This document shows, one piece after another, positions 20,577 to 31,511 of a DNA stretch of 64,000 nucleotides. The position numbers and the translations under genes were made by a program. Under the pieces are notes generated by a model. The model had not been told where the DNA came from. It worked only from the letters and a program-made list of their open reading frames with translations, and did not search any database. Source of the DNA: Blastobasis lacticolella (lineage: Eukaryota > Arthropoda > Insecta > Lepidoptera > Blastobasidae); the NCBI GenBank assembly GCA_905147135.1, contig LR990054.1, forward strand, positions 15,351,001 to 15,415,000. The letters are read 5' to 3'. Each line of letters opens with the position of its first letter. The first letter of the stretch is position 1.

Positions 20577-20790
20577 TTATCATCATCATCATATCAGCCG
20601 AAAGATGCCAACTGGTGGGCATAGGTCTCCCCCAGAGATCTCTACAAAGGCCAGTCCTGTGCCTTCCGCACAAGCTGGTAGCTGCAATCTTTACCAGGTG
20701 TTGGTCCACCTTGTGGGAGGTCTACCCACGGCTTTCAAGCTATGTACTCTGCCCACTGCCACTTTTGCCTGGCAATCCTTCAGGCCTAGT
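20577..20790 (-). repeat. RTE-D 3' end
   Basis: ATCATCATCATCATATCAGC at the left (tail) then CCCCAGAGATCTCTACAAAG and CCTTGTGGGAGGTCTACC, matching 1997-2200. Confidence 0.7.
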
Positions 20791-20795
20791 GAGGC

Positions 20796-20826
20796 TTTTT
20801 TACTACGTATAGTACGTAGTAAAAAA
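20796..20826. repeat. 14-bp perfect inverted repeat, 3-nt spacer
   Basis: TTTTTTACTACGTA-TAG-TACGTAGTAAAAAA. Could be a miniature hairpin or fused element ends; no duplication seen. Confidence 0.75.
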
Positions 20827-21203
20827 AGAGTCTATTGTACGAAAACGACTGACTTACGTAGTTGCACCCTAGCATAGAAATGGGCGTGCAAATGGGTAAC
20901 CTTGCGACCGCGCACGATCTAACTCAACAGTATGCGTTAACCTTTTGTTGGCGTTACTCGAGATGTATGGAAAAGGAAAAGGTTTTGATACGGTTTCCTA
21001 AGAAAACTGCGTCCAGTGCATCTTTCGCTAAAAAGTTTAGTGTGCGGCGTTAGTTGCACATCGGCTAGGTTCGGCTTCGTTTTACACGCATGCGACATAG
21101 ACGAAGCACTAGAACGCCTAAACAAGCCCACGATATCTGTAAATGAGGGACATTTTTTTACGAAAAACTAGCTAAAGATTTTGAGACAAGCATTTTGATC
21201 GAA

Positions 21204-21547
21204 ATATGTGAGCGTTGGTGGCCTAGTGGTAAAGGTATCAGACTCATAATCGCGAGGTACCAAGTTCTAACACTGCCGCCATGTACCAATAACTCTTTTC
21301 TGAGATATGTACTCGTACATTAGTTGAGGGAAAACATCGTGATGAAATCTGCGCATTCAGGCGACTGAATTTGTAACCATGATCCAATCTGGTCAGGTTC
21401 CCGTGGTAGCAGGGTTACGGAGGTCAGATGGCAGTTGCTTGACTGTAATTACATGAGCTGCCAAATCTTGGATTATGGTCAAGGTAGACCCCGGGCCCTC
21501 GTGCGCGAGAGCACAACCGGGACATTAATGCCAAGATGATGACGATG
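21204..21547 (+). mobile_element. SINE-A, full length, 12-bp target-site duplication
   Basis: Flanked by ATTTTGATCGAA at 21192-21203 and 21548-21559. Head GAGCGTTGGTGGCCTAGTGG (A-box region) and a decayed B box (CAAGTTCTAACAC). The body is typical, ending GGGACATTAATGCCAAGATG then GATGACGATGA. The duplication confirms both element boundaries. Confidence 0.9.
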
Positions 21548-21559
21548 ATTTTGATCGAA

Positions 21560-22252
21560 TTGAAGGCGAGGAAAATGTTGTCTTATCACCAGTATAAGCT
21601 AGTATATAGAAGTCTTTGCTTATCACATAGAAAATGTATCCAGACCTCTATCTCGAACCATCACCTCGATATCTCCAAGAACATAATTGTTTATGGCCGT
21701 GAGTGACCCGTTAATTAATTTAGGAGACGTTTCTCAGCACGTCGTAAACGCTGGAGTCCACTCAAATTAATTTGTGGACAATTTAATGCGTTCGTGCGTC
21801 AGTCTGTCAGTCGCGTCAGTGCCCGCTATGCATATATTGGTGTGTGTGACGTACTCTGTCTCGTGTGTCAATGGCGGTCAAGTGTTTCATTGTAATCGCT
21901 TGTATCTGTCCATTTTTAGTAATAAGATGCTTCGATGACTTCTTTTGGATTTCGTACATAAAAAGATAATCGAAATACTTATCGGATCACTTTGTTGTTT
22001 ATCCGCCGGTCTGTCTGTCAAGGTATTTTTTCTCAGGAACACGTGGAGTTATCAAGCTGAAATTAATATCAACCTTACCTTGATACCTTGATTGGTGTGA
22101 TACCTTGGAGTAGCGAATAAATCAAAACTTGTAAGTCAACGCCCGAAAGATACGGCCGTTTATACTTCGTTTGTGCCGCATATTTTGACGCTCGCAAGGG
22201 AATCAAAACCTATAGGATACTTCCCGTTGACTTAAGGTTGTGTTAAGGTTTT
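21560..22252. other. unassigned sequence
   Basis: No recognisable gene. GAACACGTGGAGTTATCAAG-type text near 22040 resembles the generic 'test residual' repeats at 45650 and 49730 only loosely. Confidence 0.3.
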
Positions 22253-22340
22253 TACGGCGTCGCGTCGTCAGCGCGTGGGTGATACCCCTGGTATTGCAAA
22301 CGTCCATGGATGACGTTTACCATCAGGCAAGCGCGTGTTG
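22253..22340 (+). repeat. LINE-P 3' end fragment
   Basis: CAGCGCGTGGGTGATACCCC, GGTATTGCAAACGTCCATGG and TTTACCATCAGGCAAGC match the plus-strand LINE-P copy at 33130-33200. Confidence 0.65.
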
Positions 22341-22411
22341 CCACCTATTTTATTTATTTTATTTAACCATCTATTGCACACAATAAAGAAATACAGAGAT
22401 ATAAATAAATA
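22341..22411 (-). repeat. LINE 3' tail fragment
   Basis: ATTTTATTTAACCATCTATT and GCACACAATAAAGAAATACA resemble the complement of the LINE 3' end at 10951-11010. Confidence 0.45.
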
Positions 22412-22670
22412 AATAAATAAATAATCGTGGACAAATTCACACAGCGTCATCTAGCCCCAAACTAAGCAAAGCTTGTGCTATGGGTCCTAGCTAACTGGTA
22501 TACTACATATATACTTTTTTTTTTAATACATACTTATTATACATAGAACACCCAGACCCGTAACAGAAATTAAAATTCTACATTTAAATTTCTGCCCCGC
22601 CGGGAATCGAACCCGGGACCTCTTGCGTGGCTGACTGGCATGTTGACCACTGAACCACTCAGGTCGTCAA
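22412..22670 (-). repeat. SINE-B, full length
   Basis: Minus strand: tRNA-like head at the right (B box complement GGGAATCGAACCCGGGAC, A box complement CCACTGAACCACTCAGG), the SINE-B body and an (AAAT)n tail at the left (about 22398-22425). Confidence 0.85.
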
Positions 22671-23063
22671 CATATACAGGATGTTACATATACAGGGTTG
22701 TATATAACATATATGTATGTATATAACTACCTATGTGTATGTAAGACATTAGTCTTGTACGATGAAGGAGTTGGCACTATAGAACACCATGACTTCACAC
22801 TACACGAAGAGGAACGGTAGTAAACTTTGTATTCAGCGAATGTGGCGGTGTTCGTTTAATTAAAAATGAGAGGATTATACTGAGCTTGAATTTCAAATAG
22901 TCTGAAAGGTCACGAGGTTTATTCTTTATTCATATTGCATACACAAGCAGGTGAATGTTTATTTTCCCGTAGACCGAAGTAAGTACAATAAAAGGATGAA
23001 ATGTCGTCCTCGCTCGTATGTTCATACAAAAAATAAATAAATGACCCCTTACTCCTTTATGAC

Positions 23064-23262
23064 GACCTGAGTGGTTCAGTTGGTTAACATTCCGGTCTGC
23101 CACGCAGAGGTCTCGGGTACGATTCCCGGCCGAGCAGAAATTGAAATGATAATTTTAATTTCTGTAACGGGTTACCCATAACACAAGCTTTGCTTATTTT
23201 AAGGCTAGATGGCGCTGTGTTAATTTGTCCAAGCAAGCATATTTATTTTCTCCATATTGTCA
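23064..23262 (+). repeat. SINE-B, internally deleted
   Basis: Intact head (CCTGAGTGGTTCAGTTGG; GGGTACGATTCCCGG). The body jumps from TCTGTAACGGGTTACCCATA to the TAGATGGCGCTGTGTTAATT end, losing about 60 bp against the 16414 copy. Confidence 0.8.
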
Positions 23263-23314
23263 TATGCATTTACATAAGGTCGGGGGGTCAACTAATTAGT
23301 TGAATAACTGTACA

Positions 23315-23575
23315 TAGCCGTGTGGTGTCCGGCAGAGCAGAATAGCACTAACCCCTTACACTCGTGGGTGTCAAGGCGACTAATGTTTTCGAAGCAAAAG
23401 ATCTAGAGTTTCCGTAGGCTGGAAATTGGGAAGCAGTATTTTCCATTGTTATATTTATGATACTGCGATGTCTAACCCGCCTGCTAAGCGTGGAGGTTAT
23501 GGCAATAGCCTCTCGTTTTGTGGGGGAGGCCCTAAGTCCTACAGAAGACAATTATGGGCTGTGACGATGAGGTCC
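23315..23575 (+). mobile_element. family C retroposon, full length
   Basis: Head GCCGTGTGGTGTCCGGCAGA, body GTCTAACCCGCCTGCTAAGC, end TTATGGGCTGTGACGATGAG. Target-site duplication not found. Confidence 0.8.
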
Positions 23576-23639
23576 TCGTTCGTCATACCTCGAATCCCGC
23601 AGGAAAACGTCATTATAACCGAATTTCACGCGAACGAAG

Positions 23640-23725
23640 TCGCGGGAGGCACAGGACCGGCCTTTGTGGAGATCTGGGGGAGGCCTATGCCTAGCAGTGG
23701 GCGTTTTCTGGCTGCTATATGATGA
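23640..23725 (+). repeat. RTE-D 3' end, plus strand
   Basis: CACAGGACCGGCCTTTGTGG, GGGAGGCCTATGCCTAGCAG and CTGCTATATGATGATGAAG: the complement of the 1997 copy's left end. Confidence 0.7.
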
Positions 23726-23998
23726 TGAAGTCGCATACAAAAGCCAGTTTCTTAACTACACGTGCGGAAACACACGACGAAATGATTTAGGCAGGTTTAC
23801 GGTAAAAAAATATTTGCCAGTCTCACCAAGGACATGAGTACAAAATACGATGACTTGCAATATTGGCGCTCAATACTTCCTTATTAAAGCAAATTTGGTC
23901 ATAGAAATCACTAGTAAATCGATCGATTTCCATCTATCACGCCAACTATTTTGTTTAGTTGTGCACTAGTCATTTTAGCGGGAATTATTTAATTGGGA

Positions 23999-24332
23999 GC
24001 GTCGGTGGCCGAGTGATTAAGGTATACGACTCGTAAGCGAGAGGTACCGGGTTCGAATCCCACTGCGGTTATGTACCAATGCTCTTTTTTCTGAGTTATG
24101 TACTTTAGTTAAATACTAACCGATGCTTTTATGGTGAGGAAAAACGTCGTGATGAAACCTACACATTCAGGCGACTGAATACGTAACTATGATCCAATCT
24201 GGTCGGGTTCTTCTGGTAGCACTGTCACGGAATTCAGAGGCAGTCGCTCCACTGAATTTACCTGATCTGTCAAATCGTGAACTATGGTCAAGGCGGATCC
24301 CGGGCCCTCGTGCGTGAGAGCACAGCCGTTAA
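23999..24332 (+). repeat. SINE-A with best-preserved tRNA-like head
   Basis: GAGCGTCGGTGGCCGAGTGA and CCGGGTTCGAATCCC match the consensus A and B boxes (TGGCCGAGTGG; GGTTCGAATCC) at tRNA-like spacing. The body is complete to GTGCGTGAGAGCACAGCCGT; the GATGATG tail is missing. Confidence 0.85.
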
Positions 24333-24564
24333 TGGGGAGCGCTTATGGGGCACTGACACTGAATTTGTGGGTGTCAAGAAGTGCGCACGCCCAAAGAGCC
24401 ACCGGCAAGTAAGTGTGCGCACCATCCGTGATTAGGTCTGACGCGGTCCGGACCGCCTAGAGGTCGATAGGACCCTGGGTGGAGGAGGGTGTCGGTATGC
24501 ACTAGTTATTACTGTGACTTTATCCCATCGTTCTCAGAAAATAAATACCCGAATTATAATCTTT

Positions 24565-24895
24565 TTTTTTTTTTATACCACTAAGGTGGCAAACAAGCTT
24601 GCGGCCTGCCTGATGGTAAGCAGTCACCGCAGCCTATGGACGTTTGCAATATCAGGGGCATCACCCACGCGTTGCCGACCCCGTAAAAACCTTTTAACCC
24701 CTTTCTTGAAGAACTCCATGTTGTACTCTCCAGGGAAAACCTCTCCAGGTAGTTCATTCCACAACCTTAGTGTGCGTGGGAGAAAGTTCCTTTGGAACCG
24801 CACAGTTCGCGACCAATTTGGCTCCAAGGTGTGAGGATGAACTCCCTGTCGGTGGCGAGCGGTGCGATGAAAGAATGCGTAACAAAATGCGTTAA
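24565..24895 (-). pseudogene. LINE-P: open ORF2 C-terminus and 3' UTR
   Basis: On the minus strand, 24827 to 24624 is an open 67-codon frame. It ends R-N-F-L-P-R-T-L-R-L-W-N-E-L-P-G, then V-F-P-G-E-Y-N-M-E-F-F-K-K-G-V-K-R-F, then G-D-A-P-D-I-A-N-V-H-R-L-R and a stop. This is the typical C-terminus of CR1/Jockey-like ORF2 proteins, downstream of the thumb. A 3' UTR of about 70 nt follows, ending in TTAGTGGTATAAAAAA (poly(A) as a T-run at 24562-24576). The copy is severely 5'-truncated, with no polymerase or endonuclease, so it is a dead LINE end. It is the best reference for LINE-P in the window. Confidence 0.82.
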
Positions 24896-25154
24896 AATAA
24901 GTAAAGTAATGTAAGTAAATGCTTAAAAAAGCGGTGTAGCGGGATTTTGATAGAATAGTGGAGAAGAAATAGTACCACTAAGTAACAGTTTTCTGTTACA
25001 TACTGGTAATGAAAACACTACTGATAAGGTTAATAGAATATTAATTATAATGTAGGTTCAACAACTCCCTGAACTTGTTATGAAGGGTATTAATTACCGT
25101 TTGATTTGGTGGGACTTCACAATAAATTAAACTTTTTATAGTTTAAAAGATTTC

Positions 25155-25200
25155 TGAAATACAATATCTAAAATATCCCGATTTTAGATATTGTATTTCA
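25155..25200. repeat. perfect 20-bp inverted repeat, 6-nt loop
   Basis: TGAAATACAATATCTAAAAT at 25155-25174, loop ATCCCG, exact complement at 25181-25200. No further symmetry outside. Confidence 0.88.
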
Positions 25201-25231
25201 TTAGGTAGATAAGGTACCGCAAACAATAGTT

Positions 25232-25345
25232 TAGTAACCGCGTCAGACCTCCGTAACCTTGTGAAACTTTGAACCTTACCAGATTGGTTACACATTCAGC
25301 CTGAATATGCAGGTTTCATCACGATGTTTTCCTTCACCGTAAGCG
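25232..25345 (-). repeat. SINE-A fragment
   Basis: TTACACATTCAGCCTGAATA and GCAGGTTTCATCACGATGTT TTCC: the complement of the SINE-A centre. Confidence 0.7.
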
Positions 25346-25529
25346 CATCGGTCGCACGACCGTTGCAAATTAGGACAGCGCCTGAGGGCAGTAGTCCGTG
25401 TCAAAAAAATAGACATACATATCATCACACATACGCTCGAAAAATATGGAGGACGAAATGTATGTCCTTCTGTCGCAGTCGTGTAAAAAAGAAATCCATA
25501 TTCCACTTCACCTACCATAACGAATAAAT

Positions 25530-27170
25530 CGCGCCATAAAAATTCCGGCCTAGTCTGGTTACACTTTAAAATGGAATCTAACCACGTCAGTGGAATAAAA
25601 TAAATAGAATTGTGTGTGATTTGAATTGGGGTCACGTCGCTGCTCTTTATGTAATTGTCTGAGGCAAGTTATAAATCTTGGAGTGTAACGGTACCATATT
25701 CTGTTGGTGTGAACAGAGGAAGAGCGTTCCTTCGAGAAAGCATTCTATAAATGTTCTAGAAATGTTAGGTCCTTATGAAATGAAGGTTTTGTATGGCCAA
25801 ATATTTAAATTTCTTGGAAATAGAAAATCCTATTACAATGAAACTTTGTAGGTTTAATCAGACAACATTTAACTAACTGGTGCATACGATTCTGTTGTGG
25901 TAACTACCAACTTCATAAAATTACACCGTTCTAAAGAGGCAAAATTTACGACAACAGAAAATGAACAACAGAACTTCGTTCATTTCTATAGAAACCAAAA
26001 TTGCGTAAACACTTGGGACAAATTTTGATTTTCGGCATGAGAAATTCAATCTTTTTAAATTAAATTGGCATAAAAATTTTGAATTTGTCATGCCCAAAAT
26101 AAAAATTGAAAACCGTTCGACTCCGAGACGAGTGGTTCAAAAATAGGGTGGTTACTGTGGAATTATTAAAACCAGATAATTTTCTATTAAGGTTATTTTT
26201 AAAATTACCATCGTATTATGCGTAGGCATACACCGAATCTAAAAACAAGTATTCATCAGCGCGGTATATTTGTTCGACTAACGCGCCGTACAGTAAATTA
26301 CAGTAATGTCCCGTGGACGCCATCAACCCAGCAAATGACTCTAAATACGTCTTGTCACCGCTTAATGTATATTTTCCCCGGGAAAACTAAATGGAGTAAA
26401 GGATCCCGATGAAAATTCTGTATTGCGTATCTAATTGATGTTATAATTTGGCACATTGCCAGTTTACCCAGACTAATGTGGCCATCATAACCCGTAATGA
26501 AAATACTAAAATATGTTTTATCAAAGACGTTGTGTGTGGTACTTTTAGAGTAAAAGCGAAGGTCAATTTCTGGAAGAGGCCGAAACCAATTAATCGGCTA
26601 TCGCGACAACCTTCGGCCGAAGCCGAAGCTCTAAGAAATGTTGTTCAAAATTAGCTACAAGCCACAGTTACAATTACAAACCTTCACTTTGAAAACTTTA
26701 ATATTGAAGGTTTATATTGACTGTATGTATATTATTGAGCGGACCCTATCAGATGTCGAGATAAGTGCTAGGACGATGGTGATGTTTGACTGTATATTAT
26801 AGAAAGGTAAATGTATATTATAAACATTTAAACCATCTCTTGAAGTTGATCTAAAGAGTGATAAAAAAGTCACAAAAATTTATTTGTCAAAAATAATAAC
26901 ATTTCGATATAATGTGAATTATAACATTTATTTATTTGTTTATTAAAAAGTTTAAAAAGTTTTCGCCGCAGGTGGTATTTTTGGTTGAAGGTTTCCGAAA
27001 CCGAAGCCAAAGACTAAGCTTCGGTCGGACACTAGTTATTTTCATAAGTAATGAAGCGGAACTCCAAATATTGCTCTTGGCTCCCTCTAGGGGTTTTACT
27101 GGAATTTCCTCTGGTGATAAGGAGTATAATATTTTGCTTTGAGGCAATTATGAAGTGTTTAGTAGTTACT
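25530..27170. other. unassigned AT-rich sequence
   Basis: No gene recognised. Two GCCGAAGC-type short motifs (about 26615 and 26995) face each other with CTTCGG words, but I cannot call an element. Confidence 0.3.
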
Positions 27171-27230
27171 AGCGACCTGCCCCGGCTTCGCGTGTGTGTT
27201 CTCGGGTTTTCCCTATTATAGGTGCACGTA
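27171..27230 (+). repeat. ACTAGCGACCTGCCCCGGC dispersed-repeat start
   Basis: TTACTAGCGACCTGCCCCGG CTTCGCG resembles the start of a common insect dispersed repeat (recalled) and partner sequence at 13145. Class unknown. Confidence 0.45.
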
Positions 27231-27301
27231 AATGTCGCAGCCGTATGGTTACATTAGCCGGTTAATTGAATGGCTAGCTTTTCAATCAATTGCGACGAAC
27301 G

Positions 27302-27453
27302 ATATTGCCCCGAGTTTACGGAGCTCTTCCATGCATTGTTACAACATTAACCTAAAACCTAATATAAAGTATTATTATTGTTTGAGGTTATTGTCGTTAG
27401 GTTAACGTTGTGATAATGTATGGAGGAACTCCGAAAACTATGGGCAATATCTT
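27302..27453. repeat. imperfect inverted repeat, about 55-70-bp arms
   Basis: GATATTGCCCCGAGTTTACG at the left pairs with CGAAAACTATGGGCAATATC at the right, continuing through CTTCCAT/ATGGAGG and ACATTAACCTAA/TTAGGTTAACGT. Probably a foldback MITE or two repeat copies head to head. Confidence 0.65.
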
Positions 27454-27561
27454 TAAATATAACTTTTTTTTCGACACAGTGTGTTCTAGGATGGAGCGTA
27501 AATACTTCACTAAGAGAAAAATCCAATGAAAAGTCATGGGCGGTCAATACTAACGTGCTAA

Positions 27562-27760
27562 TCATCATCATCATCATCACAGCCCATAACAATCCACTGC
27601 AGGACTTCGGGCCTCTCCCACGAAAGGGGAGGTCATTGCCATAATCTCCACGCTTGGCAGGCGGGTTGGAGATCGCAGTGCAGTTGATGTAAATCTACCC
27701 AGAAAGATGCTGCTGCCCATCTTTCGGATTTGTCCCTTGTAACGTGTTAATACAGACTGT
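27562..27760 (-). repeat. family C, partial, 5' part diverged
   Basis: Tail CATCATCATCATCACAGCCC at left, GGCGGGTTGGAGATCGCAGT inside; the head cannot be recognised. Confidence 0.7.
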
Positions 27761-27789
27761 TTATCCACCGCTCTTTAGATCTCCTTTCA

Positions 27790-27922
27790 AAGGGTCTGGG
27801 GTTGGCTGGAATAAATCCCATTGTGGGTTAAGCCCGCCTTTGCTTTGTATAATTTCTAATTTATTATTTCTGTATTTAATTATTATGCAATAAAGAGTTA
27901 ACATACATACCTACATACATAC
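27790..27922 (+). repeat. LINE 3' end with (CATA)n tail
   Basis: TTAAGCCCGCCTTTGCTTTG, GCAATAAAGAGTTAACATAC and a CATACCTACATACATAC tail. Same 3' end as 33700-33791. Confidence 0.7.
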
Positions 27923-28132
27923 TGTTGTTGATTATTTTTATATGAATACTTAGTCAATTTCCCACCGGGTTAGATACAATAGATGCCATACCGATGTGAC
28001 AATTCTGAGACTTCCCTCACTCCCATAACATCGTCGCTTATGTAATTTATCTGCCATACTGCAAATAACACCGATGGACAAATATACAAAATCACTGATA
28101 TGGATTTTCCATTTAATTTAGGTAGTGCTAAT

Positions 28133-28153
28133 TATAGATAGATAGATAGATTA
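28133..28153. repeat. (GATA)n microsatellite
   Basis: TATAGATAGATAGATAGATT. Confidence 0.8.
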
Positions 28154-28168
28154 ACACTTCCGTGTTAA

Positions 28169-28523
28169 TGTAACAAGAGCGTCGGTGGCCGAGCGGTCAG
28201 AGTAGCCGACTCGTAAGCCAGAGGTCCCGGGTTCGAATCTCGCTCCGGCCATGTACCAATGACTGTTTTCTGAGTTATGTACATTAGTTGAATACTAACC
28301 GATGCTCTTACGGTGAGGCAAAACATCGTGAAACCTGCACATTCAGGCGACTGGATGTGTAACCATGATCCAATCTGGTCAGGTTCCCCTGGTAGCAGGG
28401 TCATGGAGGTCAGATGGCTGTCGCTCCACTGTAATTACCTGATCTGCCAAATCCTGGGTCATGGTCAAGGCGAACCTTGGGCCCTCGTGCGCGAGAGCAC
28501 AACCGGGACATTAACGCCAAGAT
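28169..28523 (+). repeat. SINE-A, full length reference copy
   Basis: Head GAGCGTCGGTGGCCGAGCGG (A box) and GTCCCGGGTTCGAATCTCGC (B box). The middle is TTAGTTGAATACTAACCGAT, the body CCATGATCCAATCTGGTCAG, and it ends CCGGGACATTAACGCCAAGA TGATGATT. About 355 bp. The head ending ...CGGCCATGT suggests a Leu/Ser-like class II tRNA ancestor, but I cannot fix the isotype. Confidence 0.88.
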
Positions 28524-29482
28524 GATGATTAGACCCTACGCTAGAGGATATGTAAGTAGGTAAGTACTGTCGTTACCAATAGTCGAAGTTTGGGTCACTA
28601 AAAACAGTTTTATATCTTATGAGGTACTCTGCAAGAAAAAGGTGTGATTCAACAACATCTAGTGCGATGCAAGTCTATTGGCAGCAACAAGAAAAATAAA
28701 ATAGGAAGAAAAACCAGAAGGCGAGCCATCAGGAATGGTCCTAATTGACAACGGCCCGGCCATGGTCGTGCGACGGGCGGTTTTGAGGTGTCCTATTGCT
28801 CGGGCGACGTTTCGAATTAGGACAGTGCCTTACCAAAAAACGAGCTATTTACCTTCTTTACTCATAAAGTACAAAACACCTCAAATGTCAGAAAAAAACA
28901 TATGTCGTTTCAATCGCCCGCAACACTCCTTAAACATAGGTTTCAGCGCTTTGTCTCCTCCCGACTACAGTGCAACCAATTATGTGTCCTGTAAATAAAA
29001 TTGAAACTAACGTATTATTGCACTAAAGCGACAGTATCACGCCGACTTCTTCACCGCTAGCGCCACCGCGAACCGAACAGCCAACATGGTCTCACAGTAC
29101 TTCTCAATTTGCACGATTTGCTTCCGTGCAAATTTAATTTTGCGGTTCAATACGCATCACCGAGTTAGTTATGCACCTTATCACTCTAGTAATAAGTTCT
29201 AAAGTTGGAATGGAACTAGGAGAGTGAGTGAAGACGATTGCGTTCCAATTAGAGAGTCGCTAGTCGCTCACGTGACCTGTTTTTCTTTACAGTTGACGCA
29301 ACATACGTACGTACGTGCTACGTAATCGTACGTACAAGAGTTTCATTTGCGTTGGTGAAAAGCGTTTGTTCATAGGATTTGTTGTTAATGGGAGGTTGTT
29401 ACGTAAACGCTTAATTGAATTGGGACCCTTATATCGTTATAGGACATTTTACACCCGAATTAGGAAATCGTATGTTCATAGG
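28524..29482. other. unassigned sequence
   Basis: A short reading frame at 28735-28998 has no recognisable motif. No repeat identified. Confidence 0.3.
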
Positions 29483-29797
29483 AGCGTCGGTGGTCTGGTG
29501 GTAAAGGTGCGAGAGATTCCGGGCTCGAATTACACTGCCGCCATGTATCCACGACTCTTTTCTGAGTTATGTACATTAGTTGAGTGCTAGCCGATGCTCT
29601 TACAGTAAGGGAAAATATCGTTATGAAACCTACTACTAGCTAGGCTACTAAATTTATAAACATGATCGAATCTGGTCAGTTTCCCCTGGAAGCAAGGTCA
29701 CGCAGGTCAGATGGAAGTAGCTCCATTGTAATGTTTTGATCTGCCAAGTCCTGGATCATGGTCAAGCGCGAGAGCACAACCGGGACATGGCAATTAA
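29483..29797 (+). repeat. SINE-A, diverged head
   Basis: GAGCGTCGGTGGTCTGGTGG and CCGGGCTCGAATTACAC, then a SINE-A body with several substitutions, ending GCGCGAGAGCACAACCGGGA CATGG. Lacks the GATGATG tail. Confidence 0.78.
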
Positions 29798-30849
29798 CCA
29801 GTCTATCAATCAATAAATATTTTCGTTGTCATCGATACAAAAATAAGTAGCGCACGATGCACCTCACGGCATACAAATTAACGCAATTATGTGAATTTTA
29901 ATTTATATTCAAAAACTATACTTGTCTAACTAAAGTAGAGTTACTGTGCGTTCATTAAGACGCTCTTTGCTAAGTAAACGCAATTCGTTCAATACGGCTC
30001 TCTGAGTGGTTAATATCGTTCATTTTAACGGACGCATAATGCCGATCGCCCCTCAAATATTGTCAGTAGGAACCCGTGCGTTCGCACGCGCTGTGAGACC
30101 ACAATATTGACGTTGCTAAAAGAAATCTAAAGAAAAATCTAATCCAAAGAAGAAGTCAATTTATTTATTTATCTTCAATGAAAAATAGTTGTCGTTGTCA
30201 TGCTCTACTTTTGTTGTTTTTCTATGGAAATGTTCTTTGGATTTTTGAACATTTTCCCAAGCTCTACATCACATAGAGACAAGCCAAGCCCAGACAGGCC
30301 CAGTAATAAAGAAGCGAAATTTCACACGCAACGTGTAAAAATAGCGAGTCGATGCGTTAGACAGATAAACATGTAATATTTATAACTCTGCACAAACATT
30401 ACACGGTGGGTAAAATTAGATGTAATACTTTGCCCGAAATACCTGTTGAGTAATCTTAATAATTTATGATCGTGGATACGCCGGACGCGGTCTACTACAA
30501 TATTCATTTTCATATACATATATACATATGATCTGTTTAAACTGGCTTGTCTTATTTGGTGAACAAACAATGCCCAAAATCACGACTTGCCGTATCAATC
30601 ACGCTACGTATATTCAGTATAGATGTCGGGAATTATATAAGGAATACATAGAATGTGAATTTCAACGAGTACTGCTGCACATTATCCATTTAAATACATT
30701 ATTTCCTTAACCAAATAAGACAAAACAGTTTGGACAGATTATACATATATTTATAACGTTTATTTTTAACAGGGGTAGGTAGAGACCACATTGTGGGAGT
30801 CGGTGGGAAGTCTCGACTGATGTCAATCATCAGAATGTAGGATTAAGTA
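29798..30849. other. unassigned sequence
   Basis: Nothing recognised. GCGCTGTGAGACC near 30099 also occurs near 18499. Confidence 0.3.
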
Positions 30850-31312
30850 CACCGGCACACAAAAAAAAAAATTGTCTGTACACCGGGCGCCACCTATCTA
30901 CGGGCATGTTTTTCGACCCGCTGAATACGAATTTAAGTCAGTTTAGGCCGTCCAGCCTTCAATTTTGAAAATTTTTTGTACCAAGATAATCCTAATTTTT
31001 TACGATTTTTGCAAGTTTTAAGGATATTTTATAATTTTTTTCGAATTAAATAAGTTTATGATTAAAGTACGATCGAAATTAGTATTTAACAGATCAAAAT
31101 ACATAAAAATTATGCTTGCCTTAGATGTCAAAATCTTTTTTCTTGCCAAAACATCGTATTTTTTGGGGTTTTTTGCAATTTACTTGAATTCACTAAATTG
31201 AAGGCTGGACGGCCTAAACTGACTTGAAATTCGTATTCAGCGGGTCGAAAAACATGCCCGTAGATAGGTGGCGCCCGGTGTACAGACAATTTTTTTTTTA
31301 TATGTGCCGGTG
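30850..31312. mobile_element. non-autonomous DNA element with ~116-bp terminal inverted repeats
   Basis: Starts CACCGGCACACA and ends TATGTGCCGGTG. The arms (30850-30965 and about 31196-31312) match almost base for base, including GTACACCGGGCGCCACCTAT and CTGAATACGAATTT, with one 1-bp indel and an A-run length difference. The centre of ~230 bp is AT-rich and codes for nothing. Target-site duplication not certain. Superfamily unknown. Confidence 0.9.
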
Positions 31313-31424
31313 ATATTTTTATTAATGATAGGTGCCGCAGCTTAAGTTATATTTCCTATTTAAGGTTACCTGGAAGAGATCGCTTGTAGCGATAAGGGCG
31401 CCTTTGCTCATATGTGTTCCTTGT

Positions 31425-31490
31425 TACTGTAACTGATTGGTACTGTTATGTTTTATGAGCAATAAAGTGTTTATCTACCAATCTACCTAT
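31425..31490 (+). repeat. LINE 3' end fragment with (ATCT)-like tail
   Basis: TAACTGATTGGTACTGTTAT and GAGCAATAAAGTGTTTATCT; nearly the same 60 bp recur at 35658-35727. Confidence 0.7.
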
Positions 31491-31511
31491 GTCGGTTGGT
31501 CTAATCTGTGC

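Noticed and set aside
24010..24075. tRNA gene (good A and B boxes at 23999, 28169, 23064, 35289)
   Set aside because: No cloverleaf acceptor stem closes, and each is followed by a conserved SINE body; these are SINE heads.
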